DNA of 64,000 nt from JAJDZL01 sp965221175 (GCA_965221175.1 OZ244867.1:1178001-1242000); one strand, 5' to 3'; counted from the stretch's first letter, positions 43,882 to 54,313 are shown. The notes: generated by a model from the letters alone, not told the origin. Made by a program: numbers and translations.

Positions 43882-44982
43882 TTAACTGCGCGATGAGAAA
43901 AAAATCGCCGGCAGGACTGACCGATTGAGGTGTGTTCGAAAAACAACCCAGATGATTAGTCCAATAATCACCAAGTGAGGCAGCCACAGAAAAAGACCGG
44001 TGCCGAATGAATCACTTCGATTGGCATCCGCAATAAACCCCAGGAAACTGCTGTAAATAAAGTAAATGAAAACAGCACTGACCAGGTTGACGCTGGTTTT
44101 TGAACTCAGCTTACAACTTCCAAGTACGAAAGCCAGCAGCACAACTAGAAACACGGCCACGACTTTAGAGACTCTCCATTCAAGTTCTGAAATGTCGCTC
44201 AAGTTGCTAGAACCGATCAGCTCAAGCGTGCGTTTTGCCTTTACGGATGTTGTAGTAAACTGATTTTTCACAACAGGAATGGATTCGTTGAAAGATTCGA
44301 ATTCAGTCACTTCATAACCGAATAATGAGGCTGGCAACCAATATCGAATTCCATTTAGAATTTCCAGAGTTTCAACTTTCTTGTCAGGACTGAAGTTATA
44401 CGAACCATTCTTGGCTACAGTAATTTCTGTCCCATTTGAGTTGGAAACGATGTAGAAAAGGCGTACCGGATCATGGGTATCATCGTCGTGTTTACTGAAA
44501 TAGATGACATTTTGCCCTGGGCGAATTTCTCGAAATTCGCCTGCCTCGAACGGAATGGATTTTATTCTCTGCTGGTAGCCCTCAAGTTTGTTAGTGTAAG
44601 CTCGTTCGGCGTAGGGCGATAAAACGAAAGAAAAAAATCCAACGATTACCGCTCCTACCAGTGCGACAATAGTCGCAGGAAGCAGGTATCCAGCCGGACC
44701 GATCCCACTAGTTGCAAAAATCGTAATTTCGTTTTCCCTGCTCCACCGACTCAAAACCAGCAGAATCGCAATGTAAATCGCCGGTGTGAAAATGACATCT
44801 AGAAATGTGGCAAGTTTTAACAGAAGAATCAATTCAAAACCTTCCGTGGGAAGATGACCTTGCAAAACTCTTCGCAACAGCCCCAAGAATTTCACCACCG
44901 AAAATATTCCAATCGTCATAATCATAACAACACCGCACAAATTAGCGGTCTCTACAATCATTTTCCTACGAAAAATTCGCAT
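43882..44982 (-). CDS. lptF: LPS export ABC transporter permease LptF
   Basis: A 366-residue partner of LptG with the same 3-helix, jellyroll, 3-helix layout. Characteristic segments: LATFLDVIFTPAIYIAILLV, SRWSRENEITIFATSGIGPA (cytoplasmic coupling helix) and LEWRVSKVVAVFLVVLLAFV. It is transcribed away from pepA across a 155-base gap, the usual lptFG/pepA divergent arrangement in gammaproteobacteria, which supports the assignment. Confidence 0.94.
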   Translation of the reverse strand: MRIFRRKMIVETANLCGVVMIMTIGIFSVVKFLGLLRRVLQGHLPTEGFELILLLKLATFLDVIFTPAIYIAILLVLSRWSRENEITIFATSGIGPAGYLLPATIVALVGAVIVGFFSFVLSPYAERAYTNKLEGYQQRIKSIPFEAGEFREIRPGQNVIYFSKHDDDTHDPVRLFYIVSNSNGTEITVAKNGSYNFSPDKKVETLEILNGIRYWLPASLFGYEVTEFESFNESIPVVKNQFTTTSVKAKRTLELIGSSNLSDISELEWRVSKVVAVFLVVLLAFVLGSCKLSSKTSVNLVSAVFIYFIYSSFLGFIADANRSDSFGTGLFLWLPHLVIIGLIIWVVFRTHLNRSVLPAIFFSSRS

Positions 44983-45137
44983 AGTCAGAGATCCGTTTCA
45001 GCCAGAGCCATTAGATTTATTGCCCCTCTTGGACAAACCTGACGATAATTCCTGTACATTTGTAGTGTTACAATTCTCTAGTTTGTCAAATCTACACATT
45101 CAAGCCAAATTAACACAACCCAAAGTTGGAGAAAATC

Positions 45138-46640
45138 ATGTCCGTACAATTTACATCCAATCGCGCCAGTGCAGCCAGCTGTACCACCGGCTATGTCATT
45201 GTCGGCGTATATGCTAAAAATGATTTTACTTCGTCGGCACAAGAATTGAATAATAAAACGAAGGGCGCGATCCAATCAGTAATTTCCAACAAGGACCTGC
45301 AAGCAAATCCTGGAAGCTGTGTGATGCTACCGATCGTTCAGGGAATCAAGTCAAAGCGAGTTGTCGTAGTGCAACTCGGACCACGAAGAGAATTCAACTC
45401 ATCTCAATTCAATAAGTCAGTACAAGGAGTCGCCTCCCTGCTTGCAACGCTGACTGCAGATAGCGTGACATTTTTCATCAGTGACTTGGAAATCGAAGAT
45501 CGGGATACTTCGTGGATTGCGAGGCGTGTAGTTGAAACGATTTGCTTCAATCTCTACAAATTCGAACAACTGAAGAAACCGTCAAAGAAAAGAAGCAAAA
45601 AGTGGAGAGTCCAGATTGCGGTTGAATCTACACACGATTTGAAACTGATTCGCCAAGGGATGCGTATCGGAAAGGCGATCAGCGAAGGCGTCAATTTCGC
45701 ACGTGATCTCGGAAATCTGCCAGGTAATATATGTACACCCAGCTATCTTGCTGAATCTGCGAAAAGCCTGGAAAGCCATGAACATCTGAGTGTAGAAATC
45801 CTAGACGAGCCTACAATGGAAGAACTCGGCATGGGTTCTCTATTATCTGTGTCCAGAGGAAGTCGTGAACCGGCGAAGTTGATTGTGGTGAATTACCAGG
45901 GTGGAACCGAAAATCAGCGACCCGTCGTACTGGTCGGCAAAGGGCTGACGTTTGACGCTGGAGGCATTTCAATCAAACCTGCAAGTGCCATGGATGAAAT
46001 GAAATTCGACATGTGCGGAGGAGCCGGTGTAATCGGAACTTTGCTCTCCATCGCCAGCTTGAAACTTCCCATCAACGTAGTCGGTGTAGTTGCAAGCAGC
46101 GAAAATCTTCCAGATGGCGCTGCAAACAAACCGGGTGATATTGTCAAAAGTATGTCTGGTACCACAATTGAGATACTGAATACCGACGCTGAAGGCAGGC
46201 TGATTCTCTGTGATGCGCTTACCTATGTCGAACGATTCAATCCCGAAATTGTCATAGATGCGGCTACGCTGACTGGTGCATGCGTAATTGCTTTGGGAAA
46301 ACATCCGAGCGGGCTGTTCAGTAAAGACGCGGACCTGACTGATCAACTGGTTGCCGCGGGTGAAACCAGTGGAGACAGAGTTTGGCCGATGCCGGTGTGG
46401 GATGACTATCAATCTCAACTGGACAGCAATTTTGCCGATGTAGCAAATATCGGCGGACGTGACGCTGGAGCCGTCACTGCTGCTTGTTTTTTGTCCAGAT
46501 TTACAGAAAAGTTCCGGTGGGCGCATCTTGACATAGCGGGCACTGCATGGAATTCTGGTAAACAGAAAGGTTCGACTGGAAGGCCAGTTAGTCTGCTGGT
46601 GCAGTTTATCCTTGATCGTTACGGAAAGCTGGATAGCTGA
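45138..46640 (+). CDS. pepA: Leucyl aminopeptidase PepA
   Basis: A 500-residue M17 metallo-aminopeptidase. The C-terminal catalytic domain has KGLTFDAGGISIKPASAMDE (metal-binding Lys and Asp), MKFDMCGGAGV and the family signature NTDAEGRLIL. The N-terminal macro-like domain (to about 165) is complete. In enterobacteria PepA also acts as a DNA-binding architectural protein. A TTG at 45126 is in frame, but ATG at 45138 with GGAG seven bases upstream is preferred. It is followed by holC after 16 bases. Confidence 0.95.
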   Translation: MSVQFTSNRASAASCTTGYVIVGVYAKNDFTSSAQELNNKTKGAIQSVISNKDLQANPGSCVMLPIVQGIKSKRVVVVQLGPRREFNSSQFNKSVQGVASLLATLTADSVTFFISDLEIEDRDTSWIARRVVETICFNLYKFEQLKKPSKKRSKKWRVQIAVESTHDLKLIRQGMRIGKAISEGVNFARDLGNLPGNICTPSYLAESAKSLESHEHLSVEILDEPTMEELGMGSLLSVSRGSREPAKLIVVNYQGGTENQRPVVLVGKGLTFDAGGISIKPASAMDEMKFDMCGGAGVIGTLLSIASLKLPINVVGVVASSENLPDGAANKPGDIVKSMSGTTIEILNTDAEGRLILCDALTYVERFNPEIVIDAATLTGACVIALGKHPSGLFSKDADLTDQLVAAGETSGDRVWPMPVWDDYQSQLDSNFADVANIGGRDAGAVTAACFLSRFTEKFRWAHLDIAGTAWNSGKQKGSTGRPVSLLVQFILDRYGKLDS

Positions 46641-46656
46641 AATTAAAGGAAACCGA

Positions 46657-47097
46657 ATGACTGTAGCCGTTGTCTTTTACTACCTGAAATTGCCCGAATC
46701 CAGAGGGAAGTTGCGTCTGACTTGCAATTTAGCGAATGCAGCTTTCAAGAAAGGGCACAAAGTCTACGTAAACGGAACAGATGAACAGCAGTGTAATTTT
46801 CTGAATGAGTTCCTGTGGACATTTACTCAGAACAGCTTTATCCCTCATGTACAGATTTTGGAACAACGTACTACGAATCTTGAAAAATTTCCGGTTACAA
46901 TCGGACACATTCCACCACCGGAACAATTCAACGATGTGCTGATATCGCTCAAAGAAGACGTGCCTGAATATGCAACGCAATTTCAGAGAATTATGGAACC
47001 AATCGATGCCGATTCTCGCGACATTGAAAAGGCGAAGATCCGATTTGCAAAATATACTTCGCTGTTTGGAACTGAACCGACTTCTCACGTAATTTGA
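46657..47097 (+). CDS. holC: DNA polymerase III chi subunit
   Basis: A 146-residue HolC homologue, the subunit that ties the clamp-loader to single-stranded-DNA-binding protein. The opening VAVVFYYLKLPESRGKLRLT then CNLANAAFKKGHKVYV, and FLWTFTQNSFIPH in the middle, follow the chi fold (bury the DxLLWTF motif). The frame is open further upstream, but ATG 46657, preceded by AAAGGA, gives the usual length. Position between pepA and valS is conserved. Confidence 0.9.
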   Translation: MTVAVVFYYLKLPESRGKLRLTCNLANAAFKKGHKVYVNGTDEQQCNFLNEFLWTFTQNSFIPHVQILEQRTTNLEKFPVTIGHIPPPEQFNDVLISLKEDVPEYATQFQRIMEPIDADSRDIEKAKIRFAKYTSLFGTEPTSHVI

Positions 47098-47156
47098 TGT
47101 CCTTCCGGGTTTCATTGCAGTAGAAGCGAAATTTATTACTGCTCAAATAGATTTCA

Positions 47157-49961
47157 ATGAATAAAATCGAACTTTCCAGCGTCTACGACCCACATTCGCT
47201 TGAAAAGAGAGTCTACGATCGCTGGGAATCAAGCGGGAATTTCTCTCCGCGTGGCGAAGGCTCTTCATACTGCGTCATGATTCCACCTCCCAATGTAACG
47301 GGCAGCCTGCACATGGGGCATGCATTTCAGAACACACTCATGGATGCCTTGATTCGATATCACAGAATGAAAGGATGCCAAACTTTGTGGCAAGCCGGTA
47401 TGGACCACGCCGGAATTGCAACTCAAATGGTGGTGGAACGTCTGCTTCACAATGAAGGAATATCCAGAGCCGATCTCGGACGAGAGAAATTCATCGACAG
47501 AGTTTGGAACTGGAAAGCCAGTTCAGGCGGCACAATCACCAACCAACTTCGCAGACTTGGTGCATCGCTCGACTGGTCAAGAGAAAGATTCACTATGGAT
47601 GAAGAATTATCTGAGGCAGTTCGCGAAGTTTTCGTTTCTCTCTACGACGAAGGCTTGATCTACAGAGGTAAACGCTTGGTCAATTGGGATCCGGTTCTGC
47701 TCACTGCAATATCTGATCTTGAAGTTATTTCTGAAGAGGAAGAAGGGTTTCTGTGGCATTTTCGCTATCCGATTACAGACAGTTCCGAATTTGTAATAAT
47801 CGCCACAACGCGACCCGAAACCATGTTGGGGGATACAGCAGTTGCGGTTCACCCGGATGACGATCGATACTCACACTTGGTAGGACAAACTGTCACACTG
47901 CCTCTCGTAAACCGAAGTATTCCTATTGTTTCAGATCATTATGTAGACCCTGACTTTGGCACAGGGTGCGTCAAAATCACACCAGCGCACGACTTCAACG
48001 ACTTTGATGTCGGCGAGAGAAACAACCTTGAGGTAATCAATGTCATGACTCCTCAAGCTGATATCAATCTTCAGGACAGCGACTATCACGGTATGTCAAG
48101 AACAATAGCACGAGATAAGATTGTGGAAGACCTGCAAAAGCTTGGGCTAGTCGAAAAGGTGGAAAATCATCGATATAAAGTGCCCCGTGGCGACAGAACC
48201 GGAGAGATTATTGAGCCTTATTTGACGGACCAATGGTTTGTTCGAACCAAGCCGCTTGCCGAACCAGCCATTAATGCAGTCCGTAACGGAACCATTCAAT
48301 TCGTGCCCAAAAACTGGGAAAGAACCTATTATGACTGGATGGAAAACATAGAGGATTGGTGTATATCCAGGCAGATTTGGTGGGGACACAGAATACCTGC
48401 ATGGTACGATAGTGACGGCAATGCTTTCGTTGCTCGAAATGAACAAGATGCATATGAGCAAGCCAGAGAAGTCCACGGTAATTCAGATTTTGAGCTCCGT
48501 CAGGACAATGACGTACTCGATACTTGGTTCTCAGCTGCATTGTGGCCCTTCTCGACACTCGGATGGCCGAAGCACACTGACGAACTACAGACCTTTTACC
48601 CGACCAATGTGCTTGTAACAGGATTCGATATCATCTTTTTCTGGGTTGCCAGAATGATCATGTTTGGTTTGAAATTCGCTGGCGATATTCCCTTTCACGA
48701 AGTGTATATCCACGGACTAGTCAGAGATTCTGAAGGACAGAAAATGTCCAAATCAAAAGGCAACATTCTTGATCCTCTGGATTTGATTGACGGAATTGAT
48801 CTTGAAAATCTAATCAAAAAACGTACTACGGGATTGATGCAGCCTGATCTGGCACCTAAGATCGAAAATTCTACCCGCAAACAGTATCCAGACGGAATTC
48901 CTGCCTATGGTACAGACGCCCTAAGATTTACTTTTGCCCGTTTGGCTACACAAGGACGGGACATACGTTTTGATCTCGGAAGAATTGAGGGGTACCGAAA
49001 TTTCTGTAACAAATTGTGGAATGCTGCACGGTTCGTACTGATGAATGCAGCCGATGAGTCACCCTATAACGTAAGCGACTTACAACCGGTGACGACTGCC
49101 GAAAAATGGATAATCTCAAGGCTTCATTACACAACTTCTGAAATTGAAAAAGCTATTGAGATTTATCGATTCGATATCGCATCCAAGTATTTATATGAGT
49201 TCATTTGGGATGAATATTGCGCATGGTTCATTGAGATCACAAAAATCATGATTCGATCAGAATTCATAGAAGAAAGCCAAGAAATTTCATTGCACAGAAC
49301 GCTGTTACTGATTCTGGATTCGTCTCTTCGTCTTCTCCATCCATTCATGCCATATATCACTGAAGAAATCTGGCAAATAATTCGCACTAAAGGTAGCGCT
49401 GAGTCAATCATGTTTGAGCCCTATTCAGATGACTTCAGTGCGTGGGCGAGCGAGGATGCAGTGAAGGAAATAGACTGGGTGAAAGCAGTAGTTTCAAGCA
49501 TTCGTAATTTGCGCAGTGAAATGAATTTCAATCCTGGTGATCGAATCAGAGCGTTTCACCAAAATGCAGGAACCCTAGAATTGAAATATCTATCAAAGTA
49601 CTCGCATGTAATACAAGAACTCGCAAGGTTGCAGTCTTTTGAATTGTTTAGCGGTTCCGATCCCGAGTCTAGCGAGTCTGATTCTTACAAGTTTGTTTCT
49701 GCTCTGGTTGGCGACTTCAGAATAGTGCTTTCAGTCGGCGAGCTTCGAGATATCGAGAAGCAGATTGATCGAATTGAAAAGCTAATTGCGGAGCAGACTC
49801 AACAAATTCAGCGTTCAACTGCCAAGCTGAATAACGAAAAGTTCCTTGCCAACGCGCCTGGTAAAATAGTCGAAAAAGAACGTCAACGGCTGTTAGATTG
49901 TCAGAAAACACTGGTCGAACTTGATATGAGATGCAGTAAATTAAAGACATATGCAACATAG
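47157..49961 (+). CDS. valS: Valyl-tRNA synthetase
   Basis: A 934-residue class I synthetase. HIGH motif PPPNVTGSLHMGHAFQ near residue 45, editing (CP1) domain with TTRPETMLGDTAVAVHP, tryptophan-rich WCISRQIWWGHRIPAW, KMSKS motif GQKMSKSKGNILDP near residue 530, anticodon-binding domain, and a C-terminal coiled coil (LRDIEKQIDRIEKLIAEQTQ onwards). Complete and intact. No downstream gene is co-directional. Confidence 0.97.
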   Translation: MNKIELSSVYDPHSLEKRVYDRWESSGNFSPRGEGSSYCVMIPPPNVTGSLHMGHAFQNTLMDALIRYHRMKGCQTLWQAGMDHAGIATQMVVERLLHNEGISRADLGREKFIDRVWNWKASSGGTITNQLRRLGASLDWSRERFTMDEELSEAVREVFVSLYDEGLIYRGKRLVNWDPVLLTAISDLEVISEEEEGFLWHFRYPITDSSEFVIIATTRPETMLGDTAVAVHPDDDRYSHLVGQTVTLPLVNRSIPIVSDHYVDPDFGTGCVKITPAHDFNDFDVGERNNLEVINVMTPQADINLQDSDYHGMSRTIARDKIVEDLQKLGLVEKVENHRYKVPRGDRTGEIIEPYLTDQWFVRTKPLAEPAINAVRNGTIQFVPKNWERTYYDWMENIEDWCISRQIWWGHRIPAWYDSDGNAFVARNEQDAYEQAREVHGNSDFELRQDNDVLDTWFSAALWPFSTLGWPKHTDELQTFYPTNVLVTGFDIIFFWVARMIMFGLKFAGDIPFHEVYIHGLVRDSEGQKMSKSKGNILDPLDLIDGIDLENLIKKRTTGLMQPDLAPKIENSTRKQYPDGIPAYGTDALRFTFARLATQGRDIRFDLGRIEGYRNFCNKLWNAARFVLMNAADESPYNVSDLQPVTTAEKWIISRLHYTTSEIEKAIEIYRFDIASKYLYEFIWDEYCAWFIEITKIMIRSEFIEESQEISLHRTLLLILDSSLRLLHPFMPYITEEIWQIIRTKGSAESIMFEPYSDDFSAWASEDAVKEIDWVKAVVSSIRNLRSEMNFNPGDRIRAFHQNAGTLELKYLSKYSHVIQELARLQSFELFSGSDPESSESDSYKFVSALVGDFRIVLSVGELRDIEKQIDRIEKLIAEQTQQIQRSTAKLNNEKFLANAPGKIVEKERQRLLDCQKTLVELDMRCSKLKTYAT

Positions 49962-50130
49962 TGGAATGAAAATTTAGCAAATCTTCAATCGCTGAAACCA
50001 GCCCAACCAACCATTGATGTTAGTTCACTCTGTCAATTTCTAAACTGATAACTACAGAGTTTGCTTCTCAATTGAAAAATGATTTGAAATTCTGATATCA
50101 GTTGGTATTTTAAGATGTTGCAACCTCCTA

Positions 50131-50919
50131 TCATGTTGATTTCCCTTGGCTGGATTCAGCCAAGTAAATGTCGTAGCGAACCAATTTACCCGGCAGACTC
50201 ATAGACAATCTGTCGGAGAACATCCTCTCGGAGTAGATGGGACGTTTGATCACAACTCTGCGTCGACAACATTGAAGTGCAATCTCTAGCAACTCTTCCG
50301 TATCCAGGTCATCTCCCGCTATCTCTCGCAAGACTTCAAGCGATCTGACCACTTTAACAGATTGCTTGCGACCCAATGGATACATTGGATCCAAATAGAT
50401 CGTGTCGGGCGAATAATCAAGTAGGGGAAGTATGAATTTTGCGTCTCCATAACTATGATTAATGCTCAAGTGGTCAGCATTCGATGCAAGTCTTAATAAA
50501 CCATCTTCCAGTAAAGCCGACATCACCGGCGAACGCTCAATCATCAGCACCTTGAAACCCATTCTCGCTAGCAAGATTGCATCATTGCCCAATCCGCCAG
50601 TAGCATCAACTACAGACTTCGCTTTGCGTCCGATTGCACGCCCAAACAGGTTTCTCTTGGTTAACCAGTTTACCTGACTGATGGTCACTGAAATAGGACG
50701 GAATTTTCGATTTTGTAAATCCAATAACTTTAAGCCATCGTTTTGGTACTCCAAGCCAAATTTTGACTGACATTCTCCAAATTCAGAAACTGTTGGAAAG
50801 CAGTACCGGTCAGCAATTTTCTGACACTGAGTCTCAAATTGTCTAGAAACGCGCAAACACACAAGCGAGTCAACCTGACTCGACGACGATTGTATGCAGC
50901 TATTCTTACGAGTCAACAT
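50131..50919 (-). CDS. rsmJ: 16S rRNA (guanine-1516-N2)-methyltransferase
   Basis: A 262-residue SAM-dependent methyltransferase of the RsmJ (YhiQ) family. VVDATGGLGNDAILLARMGF is motif I (SAM binding), then VLMIERSPVMSALLEDGLLR and INHSYGDA. The signature for RsmJ is TIYLDPMYPLGRKQSVKVVR, the D-P-M-Y catalytic loop for N2-guanine methylation. Its length and N-terminal domain agree with the family. It stands alone between valS and fabI. Confidence 0.9.
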   Translation of the reverse strand: MLTRKNSCIQSSSSQVDSLVCLRVSRQFETQCQKIADRYCFPTVSEFGECQSKFGLEYQNDGLKLLDLQNRKFRPISVTISQVNWLTKRNLFGRAIGRKAKSVVDATGGLGNDAILLARMGFKVLMIERSPVMSALLEDGLLRLASNADHLSINHSYGDAKFILPLLDYSPDTIYLDPMYPLGRKQSVKVVRSLEVLREIAGDDLDTEELLEIALQCCRRRVVIKRPIYSERMFSDRLSMSLPGKLVRYDIYLAESSQGKST

Positions 50920-51084
50920 GACGAGATAATCTATATTTTGATTTTTTGAGTGTTCGCTTTAAGCATGGAAGTCTGATTGTCAGGCTATAGCACATTCACA
51001 TCCAACTATCATGTTCTTATAATGAAGCACAACAAACGAAAAAATTTTTCGACAGTGAAAATAACAGGACGGTAGGGCAATATT

Positions 51085-51873
51085 ATGGGATTTCTTGCAG
51101 GCAAAAGAGCACTAATTACAGGAATAGCCAGCGATCGTTCGATTGCATGGGGAATCGCGCGTGCAATGGCGGGACAAGGTGCAGAGTTGGCATTGACCTA
51201 TCAGAATGAAAAACTTCAGCCCCGAGTAGAGAAATTTGCCCAAAAACTCAATGCCAGTTTCGTTGCACCTTGTGATGTTTCAACAGACTCCGAAATTGAA
51301 GTTCTCCTAGATACTGTTCAAAATCACTGGAACTCTATGGACATCGTTGTACACTCCATAGCTTTCGCACCGCGTGAGCAGTTGGAGGGATTGTATCTAG
51401 ACGCAGTGAGTCGCGAAGGGTTTCTTATGGCTCATGACATAAGCTCATATAGCTTCTCAGCCCTTGCTCGTGGTTTTGCTCCTCTCCTGAAAGAACGAAA
51501 TGGAGCACTGCTGACACTAACTTATATCGGTGCCATGCGCTCCATGCCGGGTTACAACGTTATGGGTCTAGCCAAAGCCAGTCTTGAAGCCAATGTTCGC
51601 TACTGTGCACAATCATTGGGAGCCGATGGAATCCGAGTCAATGCAATTTCAGCCGGTCCGATCCGCACCTTGGCAGCTTCAGGAATACGCGGTATGAAAA
51701 CCATGATGGATTACTACGAAAAGATTTCCCCGCTCGGTCGCGGTGTTACGATCGAGGAAGTTGGCAATGCGGCAGCCTTTCTTTGTTCTGACCTTGCCTC
51801 TGGAATAACCGGTGAAATAATTTATGTAGATGGCGGATTCAATTCTGTTGGATTCAGCCAAGCAATGCTATAG
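51085..51873 (+). CDS. fabI: Enoyl-ACP reductase (NADH), FabI
   Basis: A 262-residue short-chain dehydrogenase that performs the last step of the fatty-acid elongation cycle. N-terminal GKRALITGIASDRSIAWGIA is the FabI cofactor motif (GxxxxxSxxxG). The catalytic pair is in TYIGAMRSMPGYNVMGLAKA (Tyr x6 Lys). AGPIRTLAASGI is the substrate-loop start, matching the triclosan-sensitive FabI type. It is convergent with ppiD, with 3 bases between the stops. Confidence 0.95.
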   Translation: MGFLAGKRALITGIASDRSIAWGIARAMAGQGAELALTYQNEKLQPRVEKFAQKLNASFVAPCDVSTDSEIEVLLDTVQNHWNSMDIVVHSIAFAPREQLEGLYLDAVSREGFLMAHDISSYSFSALARGFAPLLKERNGALLTLTYIGAMRSMPGYNVMGLAKASLEANVRYCAQSLGADGIRVNAISAGPIRTLAASGIRGMKTMMDYYEKISPLGRGVTIEEVGNAAAFLCSDLASGITGEIIYVDGGFNSVGFSQAML

Positions 51874-51876
51874 CCA

Positions 51877-53781
51877 CTACAGCAACTCGTCATTTATGTC
51901 GATTTCTATCCCATCTCTCAGCTGGGTAACATAAGTTTCAAATAGACCTACACCAAACCTCTGACGGATAGCATTTTCAATCCCCTGACGTTCGTCTTCA
52001 CTAGCCGAAGCAGTATCACCGCTGACAACATCTGTTAAGCGAAAAATCATATACTGGCCATCTCTAACTGGACTCCCTCCATACACTACTTTTTCGGGAC
52101 TTGGTTTCTCCGCCGAATAGACAATCTTCGCAATGTCAAATGACAAAGGATCGGTAGATTCATTATCACTCGATGGAATATCTGTCACAGAAAGCCCGTT
52201 TTCCGACAAGACTTGGTTCCAATCACCTCCGTCCTTCAGTTCTTTGATCAGTTCCTCTGCGAAGCCCTGTGCTTTTGCAGTGCTCTTCGAAGCCAATAGT
52301 TTCTCGGTAATTTCCGCTTTTACCTCGGCAAGTTCAAGTTGCTCCGCCGCCTGAAATTGGTTTTTGCGCAATACAACCAGATGACCATCATCAATTTGGA
52401 TCACGTCACTGTTGAACTCTTGTTGCAGTATCTCATCACTGAAGGCAGCTGAACGCACCGCTGGATTTTCAGCAATCCCTGCCCCTTCTGTTCTTGTAAA
52501 CCACTCTGATACCTCCCGATTCAGTCCCAGTGCATCTGCAGCAGGATCGAGGCTGTCGGGCTGCTCATAAGCGATATTACGCAACTCTTCGGAAGTCTCG
52601 AACATCTCAAGTTCTGCTCGTTCTCTTTTAACCTGTGCAACAAGTTCATCGCGTACTTCTTCGAAGTCTTTGACTTTCTCAGACTCTATTTCGTTGACCT
52701 GAATGATGTGAATGCCGAAATTTGTATTAACCGGTTCACTTGTCTCCCCTGCCTTCAGTGAAAAAGCAACCGCTTCGAATTCCGGTACTGTCGCTCCTCT
52801 TCCGATCCAACCAATTCTACCTTCATTTTCTGCTGAACCAACATCAGCAGAATACTCTGCGGCCAAAGCCCCAAAATCTTCTCCAGCTCTCAAACGCTCT
52901 ACCAATTGCGATGCCAAATAATTTGCTCCTGCATTTTCATCGCCTTCTGTTTTCAATAGTATGTGGCTGACACTCCTTTGTTCCGCCTGAAGATATCGCT
53001 CAGTATCAGCGTTGTACTGATCTCGAAGCGTCTCTTCATCTGGGGTTAAATTTTTGGCAAAATCCGAGAGCAGCAGTTCAATGTACTGGACTTTCACTCT
53101 CCCTTCTTCTTTGTACCGATCTTTGTCTTGATCGTACGATGCCTGAATTTCTTCCTCACTCACTTCTGATTCAGACAAGAATCTGGAGGGTTCAATCACC
53201 GAATACTCGCCAATTCTCTTTTGCTTCAACACTTTCAAAATGTCATCGACTGCATCATCCATGGGTAGCACGGACTCGATAAAACCTGTCTGTATCTGCT
53301 GTACAGCAGCACTGTTTCGCTGGATTTCTTCGAACTGAGATGGAGAGTAGCCAGAGAACTGTAAAACTCGTTCATATTGATCTCGACTGAATTTTCCTTC
53401 TTCAGTCTGAAAGCCAGGGCTGGAAAGAATCGCCTCAACGAGTTGCTCATCACTAATGCGAAATCCTTGATCATTAGCATACCGGTAAAGCAGGATTTCA
53501 TTGGCGAGTCGATTCACTACCTGTCGGCCTAATATATTTCCAGACAGAAAATCGGCGCTGATATTTTGACCATATTGCTGACGCACTCGTTCCCTTTCGT
53601 TGTACAAAGCTCGCTGATAGGTCTGATAGTCTATCTTCTCCCCATCAAATTCAGCGACATTCACATTTGTACCGCCGGTGAAATAGGAATTCACGCCCCA
53701 TAATGCAAATGGAATAGTGATCAGAATGACAATTGCCCAGGCAATCCAGCCTGTGGCACGTTCTCGAATACTTGTTAACAT
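51877..53781 (-). CDS. ppiD: Periplasmic peptidyl-prolyl isomerase/chaperone PpiD
   Basis: A 634-residue inner-membrane-anchored chaperone. One N-terminal helix (WIAWAIVILITIPFALWGVN, about residues 12-31) anchors it; a SurA-like chaperone region follows (GEKIDYQTYQRALYNERERV), then a parvulin domain near residues 265-360 (SVSHILLKTEGDENAGANYL, DFGALAAEYSADVGSAENEG, FGIHIIQVNEIES). PpiD assists folding of proteins leaving the Sec translocon. Location downstream of hup and the tRNAs in the lon block is typical. Confidence 0.93.
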   Translation of the reverse strand: MLTSIRERATGWIAWAIVILITIPFALWGVNSYFTGGTNVNVAEFDGEKIDYQTYQRALYNERERVRQQYGQNISADFLSGNILGRQVVNRLANEILLYRYANDQGFRISDEQLVEAILSSPGFQTEEGKFSRDQYERVLQFSGYSPSQFEEIQRNSAAVQQIQTGFIESVLPMDDAVDDILKVLKQKRIGEYSVIEPSRFLSESEVSEEEIQASYDQDKDRYKEEGRVKVQYIELLLSDFAKNLTPDEETLRDQYNADTERYLQAEQRSVSHILLKTEGDENAGANYLASQLVERLRAGEDFGALAAEYSADVGSAENEGRIGWIGRGATVPEFEAVAFSLKAGETSEPVNTNFGIHIIQVNEIESEKVKDFEEVRDELVAQVKRERAELEMFETSEELRNIAYEQPDSLDPAADALGLNREVSEWFTRTEGAGIAENPAVRSAAFSDEILQQEFNSDVIQIDDGHLVVLRKNQFQAAEQLELAEVKAEITEKLLASKSTAKAQGFAEELIKELKDGGDWNQVLSENGLSVTDIPSSDNESTDPLSFDIAKIVYSAEKPSPEKVVYGGSPVRDGQYMIFRLTDVVSGDTASASEDERQGIENAIRQRFGVGLFETYVTQLRDGIEIDINDELL

Positions 53782-53868
53782 GATTTTATAGAAAGTAGCA
53801 AGTGTCTCACGTACTGCAGTTCTCGCTGTGTGCCTAGTGCCACGCGTGAACTGCAGAGTAGTGAGGAC

Positions 53869-53946
53869 TGGCGGAGCGGACGGGACTTGAACCCGCGACC
53901 CCCGGCTTGACAGGCCGGAATTCTAAACCAACTGAACTACCGCTCC
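53869..53946 (-). tRNA. tRNA-Asp (GTC)
   Basis: Minus-strand cloverleaf with encoded CCA. Acceptor GGAGCGG pairs with CCGCTCC, the T-loop is GGTTCAAGTCC, and the anticodon loop CTGTCAA gives GTC. It lies 8 bases downstream of tRNA-Val and is probably co-transcribed with hup. Confidence 0.96.
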
Positions 53947-53954
53947 ACGGCGGT

Positions 53955-54030
53955 TGGTGGGTGCTGCGGGGCTCGAACCTGCGACCTTCGCCTTGTAAGG
54001 GCGATGCTCTCCCAACTGAGCTAAGCACCC
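53955..54030 (-). tRNA. tRNA-Val (TAC)
   Basis: Minus-strand 76-base cloverleaf with CCA. Acceptor GGGTGCT pairs with AGCACCC, D-arm GCTCAGTTGGGAGAGC, T-loop GGTTCGAGCCC, and anticodon loop CTTACAA giving TAC. It starts 10 bases after the hup stop codon. Confidence 0.96.
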
Positions 54031-54040
54031 TAGAGAAATA

Positions 54041-54313
54041 CTAGTTTACAGCCTCCTTCAGAGCTTTGCCAGGTTTAAACCTGACAACCGTCGCAGCCGG
54101 TATGGCAACCTCAGACCCATCTCTCGGGTTTCTACCCGTTCTAGCTTTTCTCATTGAGGTTGAAAAGGTACCAAATCCTATGATTGTGACTGAATCCTGT
54201 CCTTGTAAACTTGATTTAATTTGGTCAAATACCGAATCTATCGCTCGACCTGCATCTGCCTTCGTCAAAATCGTTTGCTCAGCTACGCTACTGATTAGTT
54301 CAGCTTTATTCAC
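54041..54313 (-). CDS. hupB: DNA-binding protein HU
   Basis: A 90-residue nucleoid protein. The sequence NKAELISSVAEQTILTKADA then GFGTFSTSMRKARTGRNPRD, including the DNA-intercalating arm motif RxGRNP with its proline, is standard HU-beta. It follows lon in the same direction, as in many gammaproteobacteria, and precedes two tRNA genes. A ribosome binding site AAGGAG is present upstream. Confidence 0.96.
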   Translation of the reverse strand: MNKAELISSVAEQTILTKADAGRAIDSVFDQIKSSLQGQDSVTIIGFGTFSTSMRKARTGRNPRDGSEVAIPAATVVRFKPGKALKEAVN